A DNA stretch of 64,000 nt from JANNMJ01 sp031425525 (GCA_031425525.1 JANPJM010000078.1:62001-126000), one strand, 5' to 3'; numbered from the stretch's first letter, positions 39,560 to 48,236 are shown. The notes: generated by a model from the letters alone, not told the origin. A program made the numbers and translations.

Positions 39560-41782
39560 TCAACTTGCGCCCAGAACCGCGAGTACGCCTGCGCCGTCTT
39601 TTACTTTCTTTAATTCTTTGTTTAGCAATTCGGGGTTATCAAGTAGCCGTTCGGTTAGTCGATCAAGCACGCGTCGCATTTGCTTGGCTATCTGCGCAGC
39701 GTTAGTTGGATCATTTGTCTTTTGCAGTTGGGCATAGGAAGGCTTCAGTAACTTGTCATCAACTTGCTCCCATACGCGGCGGCGCTTCGACGCCTCCGAT
39801 GCTCGTTCGTCTTTGTTGATGGCTGGCAGGGGACCATTTGGCCCCACACTGCTTTCGTAGTATTGGTGAACTGTGCGGTGCTGCTCCGTAAGCTGAACCA
39901 ACAGCGTGACTAAAGGCTGGTTCTGCTGGAAAGAAGTTTCAAGCTGCCTTGACTTTTCTTCCCTTGTTGAAATCGGAGAAGCCATATCGCGGCAAACGTT
40001 AAAGGCTGCCTGGTACTGGCTTACCATCACTTGGCGGAGAGGTGGGATCAACCCCAATTCATCTAGTCCGGTCGTGGACGGTTGCACGTTTAGCTCTTGC
40101 ACGGTTTTGTTGCTCGCAGATAGACGGTCAGCTACTGCCTGCTCCTGCGCCAAAGCCGAACTGAAGTGCTGTGCATAGGCTGCAACCTGGCTACGTAGAG
40201 CTTTGCAGCGCGGGTCCGTTGGTGATTGCTGCTGTTGTTGGAGCGCAGCTTGCGCACTGTCCAGGCGGGCTTCAAATTTTGTTTGCGCAGCGATTGCGGC
40301 CGAGTAATTCGGTGGCGTGATGGATAAAGCAGACAGGGCCGTAAGCAACTGTTTACGCGCTTCTCCTACTTTGTAAAGGTGGTTTTCGCGCATCAACCGT
40401 AGCGTGTCAATTAAGTATGAAACCTCAACATACTTGCCTGCTGCTTGCACCACCGGTTGCGCGCTGGTCAGCGACTCGCGCAGTTGTTGTCGCGCCCCAA
40501 CCTGTTTCTGGGCTGCGCTTATGTTCTTTTCTAATGCTGTAGGCTCGCGCTCAACTTGATGGCTACCATCTAGTAGTGCGTTGTCACCCCACATATTGGT
40601 TGCGTTTGGCCCGGCATCACGGCTTTTTTCGGACGTTGTGCGGTCATCGCGGCCTAGAAAGCGCTGCTGCGCCTTCCATACCGGCAACACGACCTGCTGT
40701 ATCTGCTTTACGTACCGCACAGCTACGGTATCCGCTGCGCCGAGTGCGCGTAGTTTGGAAGTGTAAGCAGTAACCTCTTGACCGAGCTGGGCACCGGCTT
40801 TGAGCATCAGACTGTCGTTCTTCGAGAACACGACTACAGCGTTCTTAGGCCGAACAACCCACGCCCATCCCCATTGCTCGAACGGGCCAAAGGCACCGCC
40901 TCCACCGAAGAGCCGTGGCCCGAGTTGCGTTGGTAAAGTGTTGGTGTCGTCTTCTTCAAGCCGCACAGTGTCGCTCACTATCTGCATCCCGCTACCGGCG
41001 TCAGCATCAGGGGATGTATAAGTGTGAATAGTTTGGCCGGTACTTTCTTGGACGATGCGACTCGACATCAGCCGGCCGTTTGTGTAGCGTCGGGTTTCGG
41101 TGAGGTTATCATATAAAAGAGTCCAAGTGCCCTCGCAAAGCCCATCATCGAAAGTGGCGGTCAGCTTGCGAGCATTGTCGTGACCGCGCTCAATGTATGT
41201 GTATGCGCCGTCTAGACCATTACCAACCATACTACCTGTTGCGCTGACAGTTGGCGGCTGTTCTTTGCCGCTCTTCAGCGCTACTTCCGCATAAGTACAC
41301 GGGCCGTCAGGAAGACCGTCAGCTCCAAACGTTATGGTCGTGGTGGTGCGGCCTTTTAGAATTTTTGTTTCATCCACTTCCTTGGCGAGAAGGTTGCCTC
41401 GCCAGTAGCGGGCAGGTATCAAACTGCCGAAGATGGATTCAGTCCACGTCCAGACACCGACTTTGTTGCCGTTATCGTAACGACCGGTTTCTTTGCTCAC
41501 CATCCGGGTTACACCCCGCACATTGAAAGGGTCGTCCCAAAGCCGGTCCCACGTGTACGTGTACTGGCCGTGACGTACCCGCTCGCCATCCTTGTCAGTA
41601 TAGTACGAGTAGGACGCTTGTCCTTTATCAAAAGGACCGGTATATGTTTTCGTCGCAGGCCCGGTAGGCTTTGCGCCAGGTTTGGTCTGCGCGATAGCAG
41701 ACGAATGGCATAGCGAGGCGGTCAGGATCAGAATCGCCGCTAGCAGCGGGTGAATACCCGTTGTCAGTTTAGGAGCCTTCAT
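39560..41782 (-). CDS. Large exported MORN-like / coiled-coil cargo protein
   Basis: 740 residues from the ATG at 41782, chosen because it gives a signal peptide (LLAAILILTASLCHSSAIAQ). Residues about 35-260 contain MORN-like strands (HGQYTYTWDRLW, YDNGNKVGVWTWTES, GDGLCEGTWTLLYDN-type). From about 340 on it is helical with long coiled coils (400-690). A TACATTTG promoter box lies upstream and an XRE regulator is divergent. Exported proteins of this size are unusual in a prophage; a role in altering the lysogen surface is a guess. Confidence 0.7.
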   Translation of the reverse strand: MKAPKLTTGIHPLLAAILILTASLCHSSAIAQTKPGAKPTGPATKTYTGPFDKGQASYSYYTDKDGERVRHGQYTYTWDRLWDDPFNVRGVTRMVSKETGRYDNGNKVGVWTWTESIFGSLIPARYWRGNLLAKEVDETKILKGRTTTTITFGADGLPDGPCTYAEVALKSGKEQPPTVSATGSMVGNGLDGAYTYIERGHDNARKLTATFDDGLCEGTWTLLYDNLTETRRYTNGRLMSSRIVQESTGQTIHTYTSPDADAGSGMQIVSDTVRLEEDDTNTLPTQLGPRLFGGGGAFGPFEQWGWAWVVRPKNAVVVFSKNDSLMLKAGAQLGQEVTAYTSKLRALGAADTVAVRYVKQIQQVVLPVWKAQQRFLGRDDRTTSEKSRDAGPNATNMWGDNALLDGSHQVEREPTALEKNISAAQKQVGARQQLRESLTSAQPVVQAAGKYVEVSYLIDTLRLMRENHLYKVGEARKQLLTALSALSITPPNYSAAIAAQTKFEARLDSAQAALQQQQQSPTDPRCKALRSQVAAYAQHFSSALAQEQAVADRLSASNKTVQELNVQPSTTGLDELGLIPPLRQVMVSQYQAAFNVCRDMASPISTREEKSRQLETSFQQNQPLVTLLVQLTEQHRTVHQYYESSVGPNGPLPAINKDERASEASKRRRVWEQVDDKLLKPSYAQLQKTNDPTNAAQIAKQMRRVLDRLTERLLDNPELLNKELKKVKDGAGVLAVLGAS

Positions 41783-41813
41783 CGTAGGACAGTAGCGAAG
41801 GGGGGAGTTACAG

Positions 41814-41821
41814 CAAATGTA
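41814..41821 (-). promoter_or_regulatory. Minus-7 promoter box of the exported cargo protein
   Basis: Reverse strand TACATTTG, a full TAnnTTTG match, 32 nt upstream of the ATG at 41782, with TTTG about 16-20 nt further upstream. Confidence 0.6.
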
Positions 41822-41875
41822 GCTCGGGCCGGCAAAGCAAAGCAGGTGATCACTAGCAGCCAGCGCCAGGCGGTG

Positions 41876-42193
41876 ATGGCGCCAAATGTAAGCAAGATTT
41901 CCCAAGCGCGGCCCGTATTTGAGCCCATCAACTCGCTGCCCTGTCGGGAGATTGCCGCCGTGAAAAATCCGGCGGCCATTCAAGCATTCGGCCGGCGTCT
42001 TCGGGCGCTGCGAGAAGCGCGCGGGTGGAGCCAACAGGCGCTGGGCGATTATGCCAACGTAGCGAAGGCCACGATTCAGCGGGTAGAGCACGGTCAGTCG
42101 GCGCCTTCGCTTGACGTATTGGTGAGTTTGGCGGATGCGTTGGGGCTACCCTTACCAGAATTGTTCACCGTAGAACAGCCTGATGTGAAGTAA
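41876..42193 (+). CDS. XRE-family HTH transcriptional regulator
   Basis: 105 residues from the ATG at 41876 (a GTG at 41959 is an alternative that would give only the HTH). The Cro/CI-type HTH is clear: FGRRLRALREARGWSQQALG, then YANVAKATIQRVEHGQSAPS and LDVLVSLADALGLPLPELF. Divergent from the 39560 gene, so it may control that gene or the cargo cluster. It lacks a C-terminal peptidase or oligomerisation domain of a CI-type repressor. Confidence 0.85.
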   Translation: MAPNVSKISQARPVFEPINSLPCREIAAVKNPAAIQAFGRRLRALREARGWSQQALGDYANVAKATIQRVEHGQSAPSLDVLVSLADALGLPLPELFTVEQPDVK

Positions 42194-42284
42194 AAGCGCC
42201 GTCCTCGATGCTAAAGACGTGGGTGTGGCTATGCGCAACTTAGCTGTGGCGTGGCCGGCTCTTGTGAGCTTCACGGTGGCATAC

Positions 42285-42292
42285 TAACTTTG
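42285..42292 (+). promoter_or_regulatory. Promoter of the 42318 gene
   Basis: TAACTTTG minus-7 box with CTTG about 20 nt upstream (42261-42264), 25 nt before the ATG. One of the best matches to the Bacteroidota consensus in the window. Confidence 0.65.
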
Positions 42293-42317
42293 ACGGCTCA
42301 CTGCCATACTAGCTGTT

Positions 42318-42647
42318 ATGAACCGCGAAGATGCTCCCGTAAGCTGGAAGATCTACCCCGTCATCAACGATGTGGTTCAGGCTCATAATGAAGACGGCCT
42401 TTTCCCGCCTTCACACTTCTATAAGCGGGCGGGCACCATCATCCGAGGGCTGCAAAAGATTTGGCGTCGTGACAAGATCAGCATATTGATTGAAGAACAC
42501 AGCGAATCTTTTGGATATGATGGTGAAGAAACTGAGGTTGTCGCAATGATCTACACGGCCGAGGGCACACTTCATATGGCCTCGGTGGATGAGGACTGGA
42601 TGGTAACGATCTTGGCCGATGCGGATGCAGATCGAGTGAGCCGCTAA
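42318..42647 (+). CDS. Cargo protein, unknown function
   Basis: 109 residues, mixed alpha-beta: a helix SHFYKRAGTIIRGLQKIWRR then a strand region EVVAMIYTAEGTLHMASVDE. It is preceded by its own promoter. Base composition is lower in GC than the structural genes. No family recognised. Confidence 0.6.
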   Translation: MNREDAPVSWKIYPVINDVVQAHNEDGLFPPSHFYKRAGTIIRGLQKIWRRDKISILIEEHSESFGYDGEETEVVAMIYTAEGTLHMASVDEDWMVTILADADADRVSR

Positions 42648-42694
42648 GTTATATCCATCGGTAACAGTTAACTCGAAACACCAGAACACGCCCT

Positions 42695-43660
42695 ATGACG
42701 TTCGTTGCATCGTTGTTTGATCGCCCCAAAGCTCCCTGGTTGGTCCAGGGAGGCTTCTTTAGTATTCGCGAAGCCTGGAATTGGTTGCAGAGTTATATTC
42801 CAGATTCGCAGGTGCGGCGAATTGATTGTGAGTATGAAATCAGGACGGATGACGGGCAATCAGTCGCTACGGGTGTGTGGCCTATGCTCACATCTTTTGA
42901 GGAAGAATCTCCCGAGTTGAGCGTTGGCGTGACCGAGGTCAATTTCATACCTGAAGAATACCGAGAAGCTGTTCGGGCCGGGGTGCGTGATTACGTGCAA
43001 CGATTCATCTTCGACAAGAGCCAGTTTGAAATGACGCTTGAACATTACTTCGAGAAGCATCCATTTGTGCTACGGGCGTTCCAAATGATGTTGGACGGAG
43101 TGCTGGTTTACGCCGAGGACCCAGTGCAGGAGTGGCTAGATACTACCGCTTGGATTCAAGCGAAGATTAAATGTATTGAGCCGGGTATGTGGTTCAATTA
43201 CATTTGGTATGCTCTACTGAAGGGCGCAGGTGGTGCATTAGATAAACTCCCTATTGGGAAGTTCAATCGCGAGCCCGTAGAACGTATCACCGAAATGTTC
43301 TCAGAAACATTTGATGGTAAGCGGTTCTCAAAAGCCGATTGGTTAGCAAACGCTCAAAGTGCTCGGCAAGCCAGCCAATACGTCAAGGGAGTGCCAGGTT
43401 ATGCCTACTCTCTTGCGGCCGCAGCAGCTGAGCTGTATGTTAGTCGTAGTGCTGCCCCTACTATCGCTACGCTAGAACTGGTTGATGAGATTCTACTCGC
43501 GGGGCGTGTACTTAAAGGGAGCCTTGACATTTCAGTGCCTTTTAACCAGCGATGGAGTCTGATGATTCGTGAACTGGTGGATGTGCTGTACTATGAACTG
43601 CCGTATAGCTTAGGGCTAGAAACGAACGAAGTGCCACAATTCAACCAAATCAACCAATGA
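42695..43660 (+). CDS. Cargo protein of a two-gene unit, unknown function
   Basis: 321 residues, mostly helical, no signal peptide. Contains IREAWNWLQSYIPDSQVRRI at the N-terminus, a helical middle with FEKHPFVLRAFQMMLDGVLV and an end ELVDVLYYELPYSLGLETNE. Its stop overlaps the next ATG as ATGA. Codon use is clearly less GC-rich than the rest of the phage, pointing to recent acquisition. No known toxin, nuclease or ATPase motif. Confidence 0.65.
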   Translation: MTFVASLFDRPKAPWLVQGGFFSIREAWNWLQSYIPDSQVRRIDCEYEIRTDDGQSVATGVWPMLTSFEEESPELSVGVTEVNFIPEEYREAVRAGVRDYVQRFIFDKSQFEMTLEHYFEKHPFVLRAFQMMLDGVLVYAEDPVQEWLDTTAWIQAKIKCIEPGMWFNYIWYALLKGAGGALDKLPIGKFNREPVERITEMFSETFDGKRFSKADWLANAQSARQASQYVKGVPGYAYSLAAAAAELYVSRSAAPTIATLELVDEILLAGRVLKGSLDISVPFNQRWSLMIRELVDVLYYELPYSLGLETNEVPQFNQINQ

Positions 43661-44199
43661 CTGCTTTTGACAAAATCACCAGCCATCCCAAGGTCCGCAA
43701 CCTGCTGATCGCTTATACAACGGTCGACACACAAATGGACCCGTTGACGATGTGCGAGGACTATCCAGAAATCGCTACACCTGAAGATACTGCTGAGTTC
43801 AAAGCATTCGATGATGCTTGGGTAAAAGCGGAGGATGCGTTAGTAGACGACCTCTACAAAAACTATCCTCCTTACAGAAATAAAATAGATGAGATAATTG
43901 ACTATGGCAAGCAAAGGCTTGTTAAGGAGTTCGGTGATCAGTATTTTCGGGATCAGCCATTGCCGCTTGGTATTCAGGAATTGAGAGACAAAGCGATTGC
44001 TGCCGGGAGTAAAATTGATCGCACTAAAGACTTTGTTGAAATCTCAGAAGACTACGAGTTTGCGTTAGCCATTAAGCAACGCGATGAGACAGGCGTGATG
44101 CATTGGGAGGGGTATAATCATAGTTTTGTCCTTGATGAAACCGACGAGGCAAGTAATCCTCATCGACTTGTCAGAGAAAAAAACGAAGCCTGCGAATGA
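43657..44199 (+). CDS. Second cargo protein of the pair, unknown function
   Basis: 180 residues, acidic and helical at the start (KITSHPKVRNLLIAYTTVDT, then FDDAWVKAEDALVDDLYKNY), with a beta-rich end (EDYEFALAIKQRDETGVMHW). Translationally coupled to the 321-residue gene. An immunity or antitoxin partner is one possibility, since it is smaller and acidic, but that is only a guess. Confidence 0.6.
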   Translation: MTAFDKITSHPKVRNLLIAYTTVDTQMDPLTMCEDYPEIATPEDTAEFKAFDDAWVKAEDALVDDLYKNYPPYRNKIDEIIDYGKQRLVKEFGDQYFRDQPLPLGIQELRDKAIAAGSKIDRTKDFVEISEDYEFALAIKQRDETGVMHWEGYNHSFVLDETDEASNPHRLVREKNEACE

Positions 44200-44279
44200 C
44201 GCTGGTCAGTAATTGACAATGACCACCTATCTCTTTGGTAGGTCGAGGCGTGAGTTCACAAGTTTACTAAGGTATGGGT

Positions 44280-44357
44280 TTAGAATACGTCGATGGCCGT
44301 GCTGAGCCCCACCAACGAGACGCCTATCTTCACGCCGTCAACTGTCAGACACACCAG
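44280..44357 (-). pseudogene. Remnant of a third 45591-type gene (C-terminal codons)
   Basis: On the reverse strand the last codons read VGLSTAIDVF and stop, matching the end of the 45591 product (PGLTTAIDVF) with high nucleotide identity (GAATACGTCGATGGCCGT shared exactly). Upstream codons (YLVCLTVDGVKIGVSL) fit loosely. No start is present. A duplicated 3' end, left by a deletion or insertion. Confidence 0.5.
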
Positions 44358-44359
44358 AT

Positions 44360-44896
44360 ATGAAGAAAATCCTTTGCGTGGCGCTGATCGCGCTCGCCAG
44401 CGTTCCCGCCCTCGGGCAGTCTAACACGGTGACTGAGTACACCGCGTCCAACGGCGTCACCTACCGGATCGACGACAACATCCCCCTCGGGCGCGGATCA
44501 GGGCCGACTGGCAAGTTTGCCCACGTCACGGTGGGCGGCTGGGCGGTCTCTACCAACGCAGATGCCAATATGATCGGCGCCGCCTACGCTGGCACCAATG
44601 TCAAACTCAAGCGCATCAACGTCTATACGAATAAGCGTCGTGGCTTCACGAAGACGACCTTCATCGTCGGCGGGGGTAACATCACTAACTACAACCTCGA
44701 CATCGAGGCAGCCATTGCCGTATGCGAGGTCACGCCGTGTAAGGCGCCTGAAAATGCTGCTGATAGCGCGACCAAGACGCCAGCCCCCGCCTCAAGTCCG
44801 GCGGACGAACTGGCTAAGTACAAGCAGTTGCTCGATAGCGGGGCCATCACTCAAGAAGAGTACGACGCGCAGAAAAAGAAGATCCTCGGGCTGTAG
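44360..44896 (+). CDS. Exported protein with C-terminal SHOCT domain
   Basis: 178 residues. Signal peptide (MKKILCVALIALASVPALGQ). A beta-rich region with KRINVYTNKRRGFTKTTFIV follows, then a proline/alanine linker and a SHOCT domain at about 148-178 (DELAKYKQLLDSGAITQEEY). SHOCT is a short helical hairpin often found at protein ends, with roles in oligomerisation. Part of the cargo region. Confidence 0.75.
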   Translation: MKKILCVALIALASVPALGQSNTVTEYTASNGVTYRIDDNIPLGRGSGPTGKFAHVTVGGWAVSTNADANMIGAAYAGTNVKLKRINVYTNKRRGFTKTTFIVGGGNITNYNLDIEAAIAVCEVTPCKAPENAADSATKTPAPASSPADELAKYKQLLDSGAITQEEYDAQKKKILGL

Positions 44897-44908
44897 CGCC
44901 TAGATTCT

Positions 44909-45232
44909 ATGGCTGGAACCCGCTTCTTCGTTCCTGCCGCCACCGACGCGGCACAGGCTGAACGTGTGCGCGAGGCCGTGATAATGTTCACCAAGCAAAC
45001 CACAGGATGGGACTGCTCCAACCGTCGCATTTTCCGAATCAAGTACCGTCACGAGGGGAAGAACTACTTCGCCCAAGTTGGTGAGCGGTGCCCGCGTGTC
45101 GGTGAGTTGGTGGTGATGATTCTTGACTCTAAAACTTACCTTGTCTGTACGCAACACCGGGGTGTGGCTGGAGGCCAGCCGGTAATCGTTGGGAAAGATG
45201 AGGTTTACGAGATCGAAGACTTTGAATTTTAA
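44909..45232 (+). CDS. Cargo protein, unknown function
   Basis: 107 residues, beta-rich: NRRIFRIKYRHEGKNYFAQV then GELVVMILDSKTYLVCTQHR and GKDEVYEIEDFEF. It follows the SHOCT gene by 12 bp and precedes the 45240 gene by 7 bp, so all three may be one transcript. No family recognised. Confidence 0.6.
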   Translation: MAGTRFFVPAATDAAQAERVREAVIMFTKQTTGWDCSNRRIFRIKYRHEGKNYFAQVGERCPRVGELVVMILDSKTYLVCTQHRGVAGGQPVIVGKDEVYEIEDFEF

Positions 45233-45239
45233 CAGTATT

Positions 45240-45527
45240 ATGACTGATAGCAAGAACAACGATTTTCTTTCCTACGTCGCCCTTGTAGAGGAACAAGCTG
45301 CCTCCCTTGGCTTCGACGGTCATTACACCGTGATGAGATTCACCACGCACTATAAGGGATGCTACGGCAGCGTAGATAGTCTATCCGATGAAGATCGTGA
45401 GGCAGTTCGGTTACTACAGCCGTTCCCTTCTCTGCCAACCCTGATGCGAAGTATGGCAAAAAATCCTGATATACACATATTGCCTACGCCGCGACCAACT
45501 GAACCATCAGTTGAGTGGTTAAGCTAA
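45240..45527 (+). CDS. Cargo protein, unknown function
   Basis: 95 residues from the ATG at 45240. A helix FLSYVALVEEQAASLGFDGH and strands HYTVMRFTTHYKGCYG, then a proline-rich end. Followed directly by a strong terminator. No family recognised. Confidence 0.6.
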   Translation: MTDSKNNDFLSYVALVEEQAASLGFDGHYTVMRFTTHYKGCYGSVDSLSDEDREAVRLLQPFPSLPTLMRSMAKNPDIHILPTPRPTEPSVEWLS

Positions 45528-45573
45528 AACAAGAAGAAGGCCCACGCGATTTGCGTGGGCCTTCTTCTTGTTT
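45527..45573. terminator. Bidirectional terminator between convergent cargo genes
   Basis: Perfect 21-bp arms AAACAAGAAGAAGGCCCACG(C) and the complement, loop GATTT. It serves the rightward 45240 gene and the leftward 45591 gene. Confidence 0.85.
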
Positions 45574-45590
45574 ACGCCTATGCGGCTAAG

Positions 45591-45962
45591 CTAGAATACG
45601 TCGATGGCCGTGGTGAGGCCGGGGAATGAGATCTCTTCGAGTTGGCGGGCGAGGTCTTGCGCATCTTCACGGCTGGTGGCCAGCACGACGAAGCTCTCCG
45701 ACGTGGCGCCCAGGCTAATGCCCTCGAACGGCGACGGCCCAGCGCCACGGTGCACGTCGACGAAGTACAGCTCCCATCCACGGGGCAGCGCGTCGAGCAG
45801 CGCGACGTGCTTGTGACGGCAGCGCACGCAGACCATCTCGACGGCGCAGCGGCTGTGGTTGCTGTGAAGAACGCGGCCAGGTGAGTGGGCGCGCATCTGG
45901 TGCTCGGCCTCGCAGAGGAGCGACGTGTAGCGGCCGGTGATGGTGGTGTAGCGGCTTTCCAT
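45591..45962 (-). CDS. Cargo paralogue A with Cys pairs, unknown function
   Basis: 123 residues. A CVRC pair at about 45-48 with a further Cys and His nearby (CAVEMVCVRCRHKHVA) suggests a metal site. The C-terminal half (ELYFVDVHRGAG..., FVVLATSREDAQDLARQLEE, FPGLTTAIDVF) parallels the end of the neighbour at 45962. It is coupled to that gene by TAATG. Function unknown. Confidence 0.65.
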   Translation of the reverse strand: MESRYTTITGRYTSLLCEAEHQMRAHSPGRVLHSNHSRCAVEMVCVRCRHKHVALLDALPRGWELYFVDVHRGAGPSPFEGISLGATSESFVVLATSREDAQDLARQLEEISFPGLTTAIDVF

Positions 45963-46396
45963 TACACTGCGGCCAGTTGCGGTTGGTGCGCCAACGTATC
46001 AGCTGCGGTCACGCCGGCGAAGGGCACCTGCTGTAGCTCATCGATGAGTTGGAACGACTCCTTAGCGGCGTCAGAGTAGACCGCGACGATGCAGTAGCCC
46101 TTCGGCGTCTCGACGAAGTAGAGGTCAACGAGCCGGCCGTGCACCAGCAGGCAGATCAGGCAGAGCGGGCCACGGATGCGACGGGCGGGGACGTCGATGA
46201 AGTAGTAGCGCGTCTTGGGGTCGGCCAGACGGGCGAGTGACTTGCGCAGCCGTATGATGTCGCTTAACTCTTTCTCCATCAGCAGCTCCTGGCCCTTGAT
46301 GGTGCAGGGCTCGCCGATGTTCAGGGCGACAGACGGGATTTTGCCGTCGAGCAGCGCGGCAACTAATACGTCGAAATACTTCGAGCGGTAAACCAT
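45962..46396 (-). CDS. Cargo paralogue B, unknown function
   Basis: 144 residues. The C-terminal half (DLYFVETPKGYCIVAVYSDA then SFQLIDELQQVPFAGVTAAD) matches the layout of paralogue A, including a PxxGxTxAxD ending. A CLIC pair occurs at about 98-101. The N-terminal region has FDVLVAALLDGKIPSVALNI. First gene of the two-gene unit. Confidence 0.65.
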   Translation of the reverse strand: MVYRSKYFDVLVAALLDGKIPSVALNIGEPCTIKGQELLMEKELSDIIRLRKSLARLADPKTRYYFIDVPARRIRGPLCLICLLVHGRLVDLYFVETPKGYCIVAVYSDAAKESFQLIDELQQVPFAGVTAADTLAHQPQLAAV

Positions 46397-46576
46397 AAAA
46401 GTAGGACTTTTTAGAGGTTCTTGGATACTCGAAGATGCTGTGTATCAGCGACTTTTGGAAACTTTTGAGCGCTTATTTTCAACTAAAAGAGTGTAATAAT
46501 TCGGCCAGTTTTCTGTGATTTTGGCGGTGATAATGGCTTGCTTGGAATTGCACTCAGGCAGTAGGGCAGGGGCAAA

Positions 46577-46612
46577 AAAAGAAGGGCTGCCTTGCGAGCA
46601 GCCCTTCTTTTT
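46577..46612 (-). terminator. Terminator of the 46625 gene
   Basis: On the reverse strand AAGAAGGGCTGC / GCAGCCCTTCTT is followed by a seven-T run, 13 bp after the gene stop. Confidence 0.85.
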
Positions 46613-46624
46613 CGACCGGTGCTT

Positions 46625-47056
46625 TTACTCCGTCTCCGGTTTCACCAACAGACCGTCCGCTTCGAGTGTGGCCTTGAGTGCGGCGAAGGCTTTCAGCTTC
46701 GACTCCCGTTGCCGCTCGGTGGCCGTCGTCTTGAGGCGGTCGCAGAAGGCATCCAAACCGCCAGCGACCAAGCAATCGAGTGCCGCACGGAGGATGGATT
46801 GGTTGCTCACCACGAGGCCCGTACGCTCTTTTACGTCGGCCTTGATGGTGTTGAGCCGCTCGAGGTCCGCCTTATCGATGGCCGACTGCGAGTAGTTCCG
46901 AGTCCGCTTTTCGACGGCCTCATCTGCCGTTGCACCCTCTTCGGTTGCTTCGGCGGTCGTGGTGGTTTGCCCTTCCGTAGCCTCAGCGGCGTTAGAGATG
47001 GGCGACAGGACTTCCACCGTTTCGGTGGTATTGGCGGCGGCATTTTTCTTTGCCAT
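46625..47056 (-). CDS. Phage accessory protein, possibly DNA-associated
   Basis: 143 residues. The first 60 are low-complexity, rich in A, T and E; the second part (SAIDKADLERLNTIKADVKE, then NQSILRAALDCLVAGGLDAF) resembles the helical half of RHH-type or partition-type small proteins. AT-rich upstream sequence at 47057-47230 probably holds its promoter. No firm family. Confidence 0.6.
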   Translation of the reverse strand: MAKKNAAANTTETVEVLSPISNAAEATEGQTTTTAEATEEGATADEAVEKRTRNYSQSAIDKADLERLNTIKADVKERTGLVVSNQSILRAALDCLVAGGLDAFCDRLKTTATERQRESKLKAFAALKATLEADGLLVKPETE

Positions 47057-47487
47057 AACGCGTGAGGGGTTTGTGCTACCCTTGGTTGGATAATTATCCG
47101 AAGATAGCGCTTACCGCGATACTGCGAAAGTTTTTGGCACTATTTTACCAACTATTTTAGCATTATTTTCGATCTTTTTTTCGGCTCGTTTCGGCCGCAT
47201 TACGCGACTTCTGGTTAGCTCTGCGAGTCCGCTAACTTACCCCTTACAGAACAGTCCGGGCTTGTCCTGACTCGCCTGATGCGACCGAGGAGCTTCTAAT
47301 CTTTTGCGGACTCCTACTCAGAAAACCGCATTCTCGCGGGTAGCCTTGGCGGTCTGAAGTGGTGGCCGTTGCCGCGAACCGCAAGCCGCGACGTTTGTCT
47401 AGCCTTGGACCGACTAACGCCCGACAAATGCGACGCAACGTCACTATGACGAAACGTCGCTGTAACGCGGTAGATGTTCGCCGCATC
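47057..47487. other. Intergenic region, no gene supported
   Basis: The right part near 47430-47460 contains nested inverted repeats (GCGACG...CGTCGC around CGTCA/TGACG), which could be an operator. The left part is AT-rich with runs of T. Open frames here are shadows of the HNH gene or lack coding character. Confidence 0.4.
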
Positions 47488-47985
47488 CTATACGTGACCG
47501 TGCAGCTGCCGGTGGGCCTGCGCCGCCTGATGCGCCTCCTCCGGCGTGGCGAAAACACCACAGTAGTAGAACTGGCGATTGCGCATATACTGGGCCTTGT
47601 ACTTAAACTTGCCCCGGATTACCGCCTTCGCCACGTCAGCGAGCTTGCCCTCCCGGACCTTCGGCGTGTTCTGACAGTTGTCGATAGGAGTGACCCACCG
47701 CAGGTTCGTTACGTTGTTGTTGAGCCGGTCGCCGTCGATGTGGTCAACCTGCCATTTTGCGTCGTCAATAGGTAGCCAAGCAAGAGCGACGAGCCGGTGG
47801 CCATACACCTGGACGTGCTTCTTATCAGCCTGTCTGATGGTGTAGGCACGGTAGCCGCAGCTCTTCAGGTTGCCGTTGAACAGTCGGCCAAACCGATTGT
47901 AGACGTTGCCGCTGGCAGCGACAAAAAGTTGAGGGTAGGCGTCCACGACACGTACCGCCTCAGGAAATGTAGGTTGCTCTCTCAT
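47488..47985 (-). CDS. HNH homing-type endonuclease with AP2-like domain
   Basis: 165 residues. The HNH core is QVDHIDGDRLNNNVTNLRWV (His82 region, then the Asn residues), preceded by GHRLVALAWLP. The C-terminal about 128-163 is an AP2-like DNA-binding module (KAQYMRNRQFYYCGVFATPE then EAHQAAQAH). Free-standing HNH genes like this are selfish elements common in phage genomes. It is the last phage gene before attR. Confidence 0.85.
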   Translation of the reverse strand: MREQPTFPEAVRVVDAYPQLFVAASGNVYNRFGRLFNGNLKSCGYRAYTIRQADKKHVQVYGHRLVALAWLPIDDAKWQVDHIDGDRLNNNVTNLRWVTPIDNCQNTPKVREGKLADVAKAVIRGKFKYKAQYMRNRQFYYCGVFATPEEAHQAAQAHRQLHGHV

Positions 47986-48236
47986 AGAGCTTCTATCCCA
48001 CGCAATTCCTAAAGTCCTACCACAAGCACTGTTATTTCTAAGCGATTGGAAGCTCCAGGATGCGTCCAGACTGTTTGCTAGCAGCTAGGCTAGCTTTTCA
48101 GTCCGAGTTGAGCTGGGGTCACGTAATGACCCCACGAGCTAAATCCAGCTTCACTCTGTCTGTCAGAGAGTAAGAGAGAAGAGGGACAGAATCAGACTGT
48201 TTCCTAAATGCTTACTAAGCATTCGACTTTCAAAAC

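Noticed and set aside
47244..47561. 105-codon reverse frame rich in Arg
   Set aside because: Overlaps the HNH gene end in another frame and is dominated by Arg runs.
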